NCBI RefSeq assembly: GCF_947179165.1 | Contig: NC_077244.1 | Coordinates: 71,904,144 to 71,968,143 of the forward strand | Direction of reading: 5' to 3' | Length of the DNA stretch: 64,000 nt | DNA from: Solanum dulcamara | Lineage: Eukaryota > Streptophyta > Magnoliopsida > Solanales > Solanaceae | The notes under the pieces: model-generated | The model's input: the letters and a program-made list of their open reading frames with translations, nothing else | Told to the model about the DNA's origin: nothing | Database searches by the model: none | Made by a program: the position numbers and the translations under genes | Shown here: positions 13,050 to 23,300 of the stretch, in pieces | Position numbering within the stretch: position 1 is the first letter of the stretch | Layout: every line of letters starts with the position of its first letter

Positions 13050-13959
13050 GTGTTTGGCCATATAATTTATCATAACTTGACATATATATTTGGCAAGTAT
13101 CCAAGTTTTCAAATTCTAGAAAAAATTAGAACTTAGGAACTTGAGAAGTTTTAAAAATTACCCCAAACTTTTATATTTTATAAAATTACTCATTATTTAT
13201 TAATTCCAACTAATATTTATCTACAAACTTAATCCATTAATATGGTTAACCAACACTAATAAATAATATCTCTATCTATTAAGAAATAATAGGACTATTC
13301 CTTTTTGTGTAATTAATGTAATTGAAAGAACAATTGGTATGTGGAAAAGTAGATTCAGAATACTACGACAAGATATAAACAATTATGACTTAGACATGTA
13401 TGTGAAGATAGTAGTTGCTTGTGTCGTATTGCATAATTTTTTGCGTGAAAATCAAAACTGTGATTGAATATTCACTGAATATAAAAATAATGATATGATC
13501 GCTGATGAAAATGATGAACAATCGACTCAGAGTAACAATATTGCTTTGTCTTCTCGGCCATCTTATCTAGAAATGAAAGGTTGTCGGAAACAAATTGTTC
13601 TTAGAATATGAGAAGATTTTATAAATGAATAATTTATTATTAACTCCTCCGAAAAAAGAATTGTTTAAGTGACAAAATTGGAAAAAAATAATTTATTTTT
13701 AATTCGATTAATGTATTGCTCTTGCCCATTTTGTTATTGTTGAATGTTATCAATTATGTTATAATTTTTTTTAACGAAACATGTTCATTATAAAATGATA
13801 ACACAAACTTATGGGTATTTTAAATCATTTTTAGAACTTAGGGTACAAAAAAATATTTTTGAAAGAGACAAATATTCTTGGAAAAATTTGTGGCAAAACA
13901 CATAATTAAACTTCACCAAAAAAAACTTACCAAGAATATTTGGAAATTTGGGGCCAAAC
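13050..13959 (+). mobile_element. PIF/Harbinger element remnant with transposase C-terminus
   Basis: A 910-bp element with matching ends GTGTTTGGCC and GGCCAAACA, each next to a TTA target duplication (13047-13049 and 13960-13962), as expected for PIF/Harbinger. The stretch from about 13308 to 13474 reads on the plus strand as VIERTIGMWKSRFRILRQ, then VKIVVACVVLHNFLRE, before a stop. This is the C-terminal end of the DDE (HARBI1-like) transposase, with its conserved IER..G..K.RF and ACCVLHNF blocks. A few more in-frame but stop-broken segments follow to about 13620. The N-terminal and catalytic core are gone, so it is an internally deleted, inactive copy. Confidence 0.72.
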
Positions 13960-13962
13960 ATT

Positions 13963-15769
13963 AGTTTAGATGATATAAAAATCCGATCCACACAAACAAA
14001 TAGAGTTCAACATAGTTATAGGACCTAGTAACACAAATTGGGGACTTCTCAATCTCCTTCTTTGAATAATAACTAATCTAATGGTTGGAAGTCATAATTT
14101 AATTCACAAGAGACTTGGATTTGCAACAAAGTGCATGAAAGTATGTTAATCTGATTTAGACTCTAATTAAGAAATATATGTTTTCGACATTAAAGATTAT
14201 CAGATATTTAATTGAAGATTATGATATTATTCTAATGCTAGTTAACAAATAGATTAAGTATTTAATTGAAGATATTTGTGAGAAAACCTATTATCGTTGT
14301 GAGCAATTCAAATATGCTACATGGTAAAAAGGATATGAAATTTCCTAGACGACTCATTTGAGGTTTTGATATAAATTGAGATAAAATGTTAAAGTTTCTC
14401 CAACATTAAATAGTTCTAGAACATTGAAAGAAAAGTTGAAAAAAGATTTTTACTTGTTCCATTAAATGCATGACACACGTGTTAAAATTAAAATTTTAAA
14501 GTGATAAAAATAATAATTTGTGAAAAGTCTATCATTTGCACGTAATCACAAGAATTTCATAATCTTATTATGAATATCTAATGTCAAAATTTTCAATCAT
14601 AACTTAAATCAAATGAGCACTGCTTGATCAAGGAATTATACTAATGTTTAATAGTAAAATTATCATTTTTAATCATCCTCTATGTTATTTTGTCGAAGCC
14701 TTGAATGGAACAAATATTTTTATCATAAAAAATACAAAAGACATTAAGAAAAAAGTATATGTACATTTGTTAACATGTCGATAATATAAATATAAAGATC
14801 AAATTAACATAAAAAATCTCAAATTATTTTACATAGTTATAAATTTGGTGCTAGCCAAAGTTGATTCCTTAAATTGATGTAAGGACCATCAACTGTTTTT
14901 AGATTACTATATGTTTATATAATATTAAATCTTATCAATTTATTATAATTAAGTGGTTTAATATACAAAAATTCATATTATGTAATGATAATGCAAACAT
15001 TTGCTACGGGTACATTTTTATTGCGCACACGCTCGTTAAGCCTATCAACTTCTGTTTGGCTTTGACAGATGAAGGACCAAAGTATAACAAAATGGTAAAA
15101 AGATATATCAGTGAATACCCTTTAGGATGACTCTCAGTTCGTTCATATTAAGATAATTTAGGAGAAAAGAAGAGTGAGTGCTTATTGATTGCTCGCTATG
15201 CGAACATATGGAGAGTCTGAAAGTCTGACTCTGAAAGTAAGTTCTTCATATATGAGAAGTTTAAAGATTGAAAGCAAAATCATTGATCTTGAATACCTAT
15301 ATTTTTTTATTATAATTAAGTGATTCAATATATAAAGAAATCATATTATTTAATCATAATTAAAACATCTGATACGGCCTACGTATACATTTTTACCGTG
15401 CATTTATCTGTTGAGCTTATTAACTTCCGTTTGACTTTGGCAGATGAAGAACCAAAGTGCGGCGAAATGGTAAACTTAAATTATATTTTATGCACAATGT
15501 AAATATTCAAGCACCCAGTTAAACTACACCTTAAATTTTAGGGTTTATTTGAAAAGTCACTTGATATTTGAAATTGGTATAATTATTAGGATAATAATTA
15601 TCAGTCTAGTAATTATATAACGTAGTAATAATGACGATCTGTTTGTTTGTCACAATGTAATTACAATTGTACTGTTTGGTTGAACAAGTGTAATTATAAG
15701 GTTATATTAAATTTTTAAAAATAAAAGTTAATTATCTAAACTTAAAAATTATATTAGACAAATAAGGGT
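13963..15769. other. Gene-free AT-rich stretch
   Basis: No gene seen apart from the diverged duplication at 14925-15480 annotated separately. About 15590-15720 has the look of one end of a degenerate MITE (TAATTAC-rich, GTTTGTTTGTCACAATGTAATTAC); a possible partner lies near 17600-17700, on the other side of the L1 remnant. Confidence 0.4.
14925..15480. repeat. Two diverged direct copies, about 370 bp apart, with an exon-like core
   Basis: 14930-15105 and 15303-15475 share order and wording: TATAATTAAGTG, CATATTAT, TACATTTTTAnnG, CTATCAACTTCTGTTTG / CTTATTAACTTCCGTTTG, then CAGATGAAGnACCAAAGT and AAATGGTAAA. The phrase TTTGGCAG followed by ATGAAGAACCAAAG and then ATGGTAAAC resembles an acceptor, a mini-exon and a donor, but no protein was recognised. 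Confidence 0.5.
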
Positions 15770-16975
15770 CTTTTGTTTTTGGTAATTAAGTATTGTTTAT
15801 TAATCACCAAAGTAGGGAATTACATATCAATAGCTTGTTACAACTCATCAAGCTATATCTCAAAATAGGAAAATACAATTACAAGCTACCTAAGACTATT
15901 ATTGCTGGAAATACATAGCTATGAATGACAGATTGCAGTTGGATCGGAGCTCTAACACATACCACGTATACAATCTCCTTTGCTATTGCTTCGTGTGTGT
16001 GACTCTTCTTCTCAAATATTCTACTATTCCTTTCTTCCATATTGCATGTATAACTTCCGGGTATACCATTTTGAACAATTGAGTTTGAGGAGTCTTGCCT
16101 TTGGATAGTTTAATAACCTATTGCAAATGGTGTTTCCAGTGATCAAATCATATTGCGTTCTCTGCATCCATTTCAACACTTTATCCCACACAACTTTAGT
16201 GAAAAAGCACTGAACAAACAAATGTTCTCGAGTCTCATTATGTAGTTGACATAGGCTGCACTTCTCATCTATCTCCCCCATTTCAGGAGCCTGTCAACCG
16301 TTAATAGCTTTCTTTGTAATTGTAACCACGTAGTAAATCTTGTATGTGGTCTTGCTTGATTGGAATACATTAAATCTTTTCATACTACCTTCGGGTGATC
16401 TCCAAGTAGGTGATAGTATACCTTCCTTATAGTATCTTTAACTTGTCCAGCTTCTTGTACTTGTGCAGCATAGCTGATCTTTTATGTAATAAGTGTGCAC
16501 TCATCTAATTCATATTTTTTCTGCCTTATGTTCCAAGTCCCAATATTGTTTTACTATTGCAGCTTTGTTCCATATGTTGATGTTGGTAATATTAAGCCTC
16601 TCATATATTTTGGAGTACATACTTTCTCCCAAGCAACTAATGCTTTTCTTGTAATGATGTTACTGCCAGATCACAAAAAACTTCTACAATGTGCTTCAAT
16701 TAGCTTTACTACTTTTGAAGGTAGCATGAATAGTTGTGCCCAATATGCTTGAATCCCAAAGATGACAGTTTGTATGAATTGCGCCCTTCCTGCATAAGAT
16801 AGAGTCTTTGCTGTCCATGAAGTAATCTTGTGTGTGATTTTGTCGATGAGTGATTTCCATTGGGTAAAGGTTATTTTCTGAGTAGATAGAGGAACTCCTA
16901 AATATTTGAAAGGAAATTCTCCTAAAGAGTATCCCAAATCTTGTTCTGCATTGCTGGAGACACTCCTCCAAAATA
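15770..16975 (-). mobile_element. L1-type LINE remnant (reverse transcriptase C-terminus and zinc-binding domain)
   Basis: Minus-strand remnant of a plant L1 ORF2. Upstream part (16937-16671) reads GYSLGEFPFKYLGVPLSTQK, then ITSWTAKTLSYAGRAQFIQ, the standard post-polymerase segment. Downstream part (16281-16024) reads CSLCQLHNETREHLFVQC, the zf-RVT zinc-binding domain with C-x2-C and H-x4-C spacing. The two parts are in different frames and further frameshifts separate them, so the copy is dead. The 3' end near 15770-15900 lies in non-coding AT-rich sequence; the 5' side abuts a (TA)n run. Exact ends and target duplication were not found. Confidence 0.8.
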
Positions 16976-16977
16976 AA

Positions 16978-16979
<2 letters not shown>

Positions 16980-17029
<50 letters not shown>
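16980..17029. repeat. (AT)n microsatellite
   Basis: About 48 bases of uninterrupted AT repeat at the 5' edge of the L1 remnant. Confidence 0.9.
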
Positions 17030-17031
<2 letters not shown>

Positions 17032-17700
17032 CTTTTGAAAATATATTAATTAATAAAAATACGTTCTTTCTAATATTATAAAAAATAATTGATTTATATT
17101 TTTTAAAAATAGTATATTTTAATTGATTAATCACAGAAACTAAAAACACAAGATTTCTTTGAACATGCATGTTTGACCAAAAATATTAATATTATAAATA
17201 TAATGTCATAAATGACTTGCAATGTGAAATATCATGTTAATACTATAAAATAAATGAAATTGAAAATATAACATAAGTTTTAATTTTAAAATAAAATTTT
17301 AAACACAAAACTACTCTTATGTCAAATTTCAACATAACGTACATAAATATGATTTTTTTTTAAAAAAACGTAAATCTGAAACTTTGTTCAACAATAACTT
17401 CTATTTTAATTTAAAAATTCTAATACTAACAAAATTATGCTAATGAAAATAATAAATATAAAACTAATAATTTTTTTTTTCATGAAATCACATGAAGTAA
17501 AGTTGAGAAAAAAAGAAAATAAAATTCAAATTAAAAAAATATTTATAAAAAATAAATTAAAATAAAAATTAAAAAGTCAAAATTAAAAAGAATAAGCTTG
17601 TAATTACGTAATTACATTAATTCACACATTTTTTTTGAAAATTGTAGAGTGTAAGCGAATTACACCCAATTAACTACTGATTAAATAATTACATGGTCAA
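17030..17700. other. Gene-free AT-rich stretch
   Basis: Extremely A/T-rich with long A runs; no gene or clear transposon terminus seen. Confidence 0.5.
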
Positions 17701-17739
17701 TCAAGATTTCCTTATTTCGATTACTTTTTCTCTCTCTCT

Positions 17740-17875
17740 CTCTAAGGGCTTTTCCATTTCCCTCTCGCTCTTTCTCTCACAGCACCGCAATTTCTATAGC
17801 TGAATCAAAACCCTAGAATTCCGATAACCGAAAGGCCGATTTCGAGCTCCATTGATATCAGCCTCGACATTTAGG
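17740..17875 (+). other. Candidate non-coding first exon (5' UTR-like)
   Basis: A CT-rich stretch (TCTCTCTCTCTC, then CCCTCTCGCTCTTTCTCTCAC) followed by AAAACCCTAGAATTCCGAT and ending in TTTAG|GTAAGTTTG, a strong plant 5' splice site. This is what the first exon of a broadly expressed plant gene looks like, with a telobox-like AAACCCTA. No coding exon that fits it was recognised before APC11, which has its own TATA box at 20120. It may be an orphaned promoter/first exon, a non-coding transcript, or a distant alternative first exon. Confidence 0.35.
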
Positions 17876-18240
17876 TAAGTTTGCTTAACAATTTTCTTCC
17901 ATATCTTATGACGAGCCCTAATTTTCTCCATCTATGTGGAATGCACTGTTTTTGATGGGATGGACTCGATTTTTTACGGTTCTTATATTTTTCCGGCCTG
18001 AGTACAGTGAGTACATAAACCAAAAAAATTAAAAGAGCAATATTAGAGGAGGTAGGATTTGGTAGAGATTTGAGCCCCTTGGACGCACATCGATAACGGT
18101 GTGTAGTTGAGGTTGACATATGAACTTAACAAAATTAGAGACTGGGCGATTTTTATTACCAAGGCGCTTTGGAATGGAATCGCTTTTGTTAAATCTTAAT
18201 TCTCTGCTTTCCGCCTTGGGATTGGAGTGGTGAAATTTTA

Positions 18241-18591
18241 TCTTGATTGATATGGATAACAATCAATGCCATCCTTAACTGCTATGAAGATGCCATCCAG
18301 GATTCATAATTCACTTCCTGTACAAACTAATGGCTAAGAAAGAGTAGCTGAGGCCTGAGTAGAGTCAAATACTGATAGCAGGCATGCCAAAAGTTTTGAA
18401 ATACAATGACACAACAACATCCATGTGTGTATATGACCATAAAAAAATAAACAACAGAGTACCTTCTTTAAGTCTTTACGTGGAAGCAGTAGCTTTCCTT
18501 TGACTTTATCAGGATCATAAGAAATTAGTAGCGGTGCCTGTGGATTCTGGTTGTTTGACTCTTCTATAGCTGAGATGAAGTGCTCTGCTAT
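18241..18591 (-). pseudogene. Fatty acid amide hydrolase (FAAH) fragment, broken
   Basis: Two exon-like pieces on the minus strand. Piece one (18591-18463), preceded by TTTCGTAG and followed by GTACTC, reads IAEHFISAIEESNNQNPQAP, then LLISYDPDKVK. After that a one-base shift is needed to keep the family's alanine/serine-rich ASTxRxxxG stretch, which also contains a TAA. Piece two (18317-18241), preceded by TTTGTACAG, reads ILDGIFIAVKDGIDCYPY after an in-frame stop. Both match, in order, the segment of plant FAAH (N-acylethanolamine hydrolase, amidase-signature family) just ahead of the catalytic lysine in the IKDxIDC motif. Only about 60 codons survive, with at least one frameshift and two stops, so it is a pseudogene fragment, retained with its intron rather than processed. 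No other FAAH exon was found nearby. Confidence 0.62.
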
Positions 18592-18721
18592 CTACGAAAC
18601 AAATGTAAATATTAGTTGATCTTAATAATACATTTATATAGATAACATGAAAATAGGGAAAACAATGGCTTGCCCGAGATGGAGCTATACTCTTAGTCTG
18701 TAAGCATATGCTTAATCACAA

Positions 18722-19095
18722 ATCCGCTGCAATAACCAAAAAAGTTCCCAAATAGAAATACCACATCGGTCTCTCTCACTCCACCAGTCCCAACACTTTA
18801 CACAAGACTAAATTTTCATTCGATGGAAACAATGCGCCCTATAAGAATTTGAAGTAACAGTGAAAATTAATTATCAACAGCAAGAGACAGGAAAGACGAA
18901 ATTGATGTATCCGCTCCAATAACCGAAATATACAATTGTTGAAAGAAATCCACATCATCTCTCTCACTCCACCAGTCTCAACACTTTGCAGTAGACTAAA
19001 GATTTCATCTTGATGAAAACACCCTCAATCAAGATCCGAAGCAAAAATCAAAATGCATTATCTACCGCAAGAGACAGGGAAACTCTTCATAAACT
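18722..19095. repeat. Tandem duplication, 187-bp unit, two diverged copies
   Basis: ATCCGCTGCAATAACC, CTCTCTCACTCCACCAGTCCC, AACACTTT and CAAGAGACAGG at 18722-18908 recur in the same order 187 bases later, at about 10-15 percent divergence. Confidence 0.75.
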
Positions 19096-20025
19096 TATTA
19101 CGAGTTCAAGATACAATTAAAATGTCTATATAGTTATATACAACTACGCAAACTCAATATATGGATAGAATAAGTGAGGAAAATTAACCCTAATGATTTA
19201 CAGTTATCAATTAAGGAAAAAGTTTATATCAATCCATTAATAAAGGCTGTTATACAGTCAAGAAACTTACTGTTCGAATTGCAAATGGCCATCGAAATAG
19301 TTGTTTTCCAAATAATGAAAAATAATTGATTCATATGTTGTCCTTCCAGTAGAGCCAAACTAAATCATTTGATAGTCTATGAAGATATCTTCAGGTGAGG
19401 GATATTGGAAGTAAGGATAGATACATCGAGGGCTCATAAACTTGTCAAAAAAATTCATTTGAACACTTTATCTAAAGGTATTATCTATTGAACATTGGAG
19501 GACTATTGAAGGTGTACGAAATAAACACAAAATCACTCACACAATAAAGAGTGTGATCATTCTCACATACCAAAGCAACAAATTAATAATTGACACGGGA
19601 AAAATAACTTTGTAAAAAAAGCTATGTTGGACAATTTTTCTTCCCCTCACTCATAACACTCGTTTTCTTCTTTTTATGGCCTCCGCCAAAACAATTTCCA
19701 TCCTTGATCAATTTCATTTATTCTTTATTTCACTACAGTGACAACCACCACTATACCATATCCGTCCATCTTCATTTAACTACTATTACTATCCTCCAAC
19801 TCCGACGACAAATTCATATCTTCATGAACCACACTATTATCTAATGCTAAGTTGCACGAGCTCTTACTTTCGAAGGTGTACGGCATGCACCCGTTGACAT
19901 TTTTGAAAAGTCCAAGCAACATAGACGTAATGTGACTTCAGATGCGAAAATTGAAATATATGAAGTAAAGCGGACCGACCGAACGACCAGCCCCTACACG
20001 TGATAAGAGATGGACTAGTTCAGTG
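19096..20025. other. Intergenic, no gene seen
   Basis: Mixed-composition sequence upstream of APC11. No splice-linked exons or transposon ends recognised. Confidence 0.45.
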
Positions 20026-20130
20026 TGGGCCAAGCCGAAGCCAAAGGCTGCTGCTGCTTCCAAGGAAGGCCCGCCCATATAATATCTTTCACTAGTTTTT
20101 CCGCCACTTTCAAAGTTGGTATAAATAAAG
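20026..20130 (+). promoter_or_regulatory. APC11 promoter: site II (TGGGCC) motifs and TATA box
   Basis: TGGGCC at 20026-20031 and AGGCCCGCCCAT near 20067 are site II / GCCCA-type elements. These are common ahead of plant growth and cell-cycle genes and are bound by TCP factors. TATAAATAA at 20120-20128 is a good TATA box, putting the transcript start near 20150. A 5' UTR intron from about 20217 (AAAAAG|GTTTAT) to the GCAG before the ATG is likely. Confidence 0.55.
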
Positions 20131-20349
20131 CCCTATAAAGGAGATAATTTCTGTTCAATTTTCACCCAGAAATTCAGAGTCCATAGATTACCGCATCACT
20201 TTTGTCTAAGAAAAAGGTTTATATCTCTTCCAAATTACTTTAATCTTTTTTCTGTCAAAGAGAGTATTCAATTTTCACTTCAGTATAACATTTAGAATTC
20301 CCATTTTCGTGTCCTTACCATTTTTTTTTGTGTGGTCTTGATATTGCAG

Positions 20350-23300
20350 ATGAAAGTCAAGATTTTGCGTATCCTGTTGTGGTTATTTCACTTATATGAA
20401 ATGTTTAATATATATGTTATTTCATTGTAGCAGATAAAAGTGAGTGAATTGTAGCAAAGGTTAGGAAATCATTTCTGATATGAAAGCATATTTTTGTCTA
20501 AATATGTAATTAGTTCAATTCTCACTTCATACATTTCCCCACTTTGTGGGGATTACGCTGGGTATGTTGTTTTGTTGTTGTTGTTGTTGTAAATATGTAA
20601 TTAGTGATTGGATATGTCTTCATGTGATCTTGGGATTTTAATATCATTGATTTCTGAATTTTTTGGAGAATGTAGAGCCATTGAACTTCTTAGGATTACA
20701 AAGAAGCGTTCTCACTAGCCCTTTGGTCTTTTTTCTCTGAAAAAATCTCTCTTTTGAAAATAAGTTATTACATTAGGTGGGGTGGGGGGAAGTAATGTAA
20801 CGCTACTAATGGGTTCGAACCTTTCACCTCAACTGTGAAAGGAAGGGAGCTCACTGAGTGAGCTAGCCAAATCTACTTCAATTTATATTCCATCGATTAT
20901 TTCACAATTTTTAATGAGGTGCAGAAGTGCATGTTCTAATTTTGTTTAGTAAATGAAGGGTAAGCTTTATGTTACAAGTTAGTTAGATGCTTTGACAGAA
21001 GGATATGTTATATTTCTTTGTGATAGACTATATCATAAAATTTCCCTTAACCAGTTCTATTGTGTGTTCTGCTGGGATCGTGAATAGAGTATGTCCTCTT
21101 CATGACTTTTGGTATTTTAGTAGTTGTCTGACTTTAGACTACATCATGTGATTACTTCATCTTACTTCCTTGTGTATTGCAGATGGCACACTGTTGCTTC
21201 ATGGACATGGGACGCTCAAGATGAAACTTGTGGTATATGCAGGATGGCTTTTGATGGTTGTTGTCCTGATTGCAAACTCCCTGGTGATGATTGTCCACTA
21301 AGTAAGCCTGTTTATCTCTCACTGATAATTTTCTCAGTAAGCTACTGAATCACCATTCACATGTAAACCTAGTGTATCTCCAGATAAATGAGTCTCACCA
21401 ATTCTAATATAGTTACATGGATACAATATTTATGTTTTGTAGATTGCATATCAGCAGTGTTTGTACATTGTCAATATGTATTTGCACTTTCAACTTTGAA
21501 ATACATAGTTGATGCAATTGGTGAAATAATTTAAGCATCAGAAAATTTTGGTTCCTAGATTTTTCGTTGGTGCCTTCCAATTGAGGCTATAAGTCTTCTG
21601 GACTATCTTGCCAAGAGTAAAAAGAAAAATGTAATTGTGCATTCATCACGTGTTTGACAAAATGGGAAAAATCTCCCTGCCTTTATTTTCAAGGGTTACA
21701 TATTTCTAATATGATATTACTCATGAACCCAAGGAGAGCTATAAAGTGTTCCTTGACAATATCTGTAGTCCTTTATTCTAGGTGTTACCTATTATTTTCC
21801 TACTGGATGACAAAATTATAGCCCGTTTGGATTGGCTTATGAGTTACTTATAAGCTGTTTTCAGCTTTTTTGAGTGTTTGACTGACCAACTTAAAGTCAT
21901 TTTGTGCTTAAAATAAGCCCCAAATAAATAATTGGGTTTGATTGGATGGACTTATTTTAAGCAGCTTATAAGTTATAAGTCAAAAAAAAAAAGTTGGGCT
22001 GCACCTATTTTTTTTAAAAACTTATAAGCAGTTTTCAACTTATAAGTTACTTAAAATAAGTCCATCCAAACAGGCTCTTAGTTTTAATTTGTTTATTTGG
22101 TTGTAAGACTGGAGAATAATATAGTAATGGGTACAATTTTTTGGATAACTTAGTAGGTGCTTTACTTAAAACATGGCTATTCTCAAAACTTAGCACTACA
22201 ATCTATATGAAGACCCTTCAATCTACAGTACCTTGGTTAAGCACTCAACAGAGAGAGTTTCTGCTTTAATTGCACACTGTTACTATTACTGTACTTACCT
22301 TAGTACACCACTTTCATTAAGTCGTGTTTTTTCAGGAGTCTTTTAGTTTGATTTCATTACTAAACACCCAATCGGTGTAAATAATTTGCAAACAACGTAT
22401 ATGAACCAAAATGAGTCATCCACGTGCATCAAACCACTTTGATAGCTATATAAACATGTTATTTTCTCTCTACCAAAAATATGAATGAAAAAGAAACGAA
22501 TTTTTAATGCTTCTACACCATACTGCTCTGAAACAGTCTTCTATATCTTTTGTTCCATAAACCACCAAAGAGGCGTAGTAGGAACGTTTCCCAGGCAGCC
22601 CTCCTTTAACTGTTGATTATTTGAAGTGAGAGCAGTTGGTCCTATGAAGCATGGATTCTTGTCTTGCTAGCAGGATTTAAAATATTGTCTCGCCCTATAC
22701 CCCCATATCTTCTCTTCCATAAACCGAGGGCCATTAGGATCGGCCTGTCTTGCTAGCAGGATTTAAAAGATCCCCAGAAAAAGTAGTTTACATTGGTTTT
22801 ATTCCATGAATAACTTTATCCTTACTTTTTTTGATAACCGTGGTGTCCAGGCCAGCTTGCACTCACCTCGACTAATTCTACGGAATAGCTGCTACCTTCT
22901 ACTTTGTGGTGCCAGGTAACTCTTCCATCAAGGCCTAGACAAATAGGAAAATCACCTTGTGTGAGTATGTTTGTCTCCACTGGTGTTTGAACTTGAGACG
23001 TCGCGGTTCTTTTCCCACCTACTTCAATGACCATTAGGCCACACCCTTGGGTGCTCTTACCTTTTCTTATCCAACTTCAAGGAAATTACATATCCAACTT
23101 GTATTGCAGAAAAAGCGTCAAATAAATATGCATGGAAATTCAGAAAAGTACTCTTATTTTGTGGAAACTATTGAGTAGAAGTTGTGATTTTCTGAAAACT
23201 CCTTCGTCTATGGGAGCTTATGCAAGTCACTACTGGCACTTGAAGCTTATCTTCATGCCTAAAAGAAAATTCGATCTCTAACATGCATAAAAGTTAAAGT

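Noticed and set aside
16024..16971. ORFs as RNase H or zinc-finger host proteins
   Set aside because: They match L1 ORF2 C-terminal segments and are in conflicting frames.
20770..20875. tRNA gene, because of a perfect GGTTCGAACCC box B
   Set aside because: No acceptor or anticodon stem can be drawn; the box A spacing and C-rich end fit a SINE.
21124..21182. APC11 starting at the ATG at 21124
   Set aside because: It would replace the invariant MKVKILR with unrelated residues; the MKVKILR exon at 20350 completes the exact 84-residue length.
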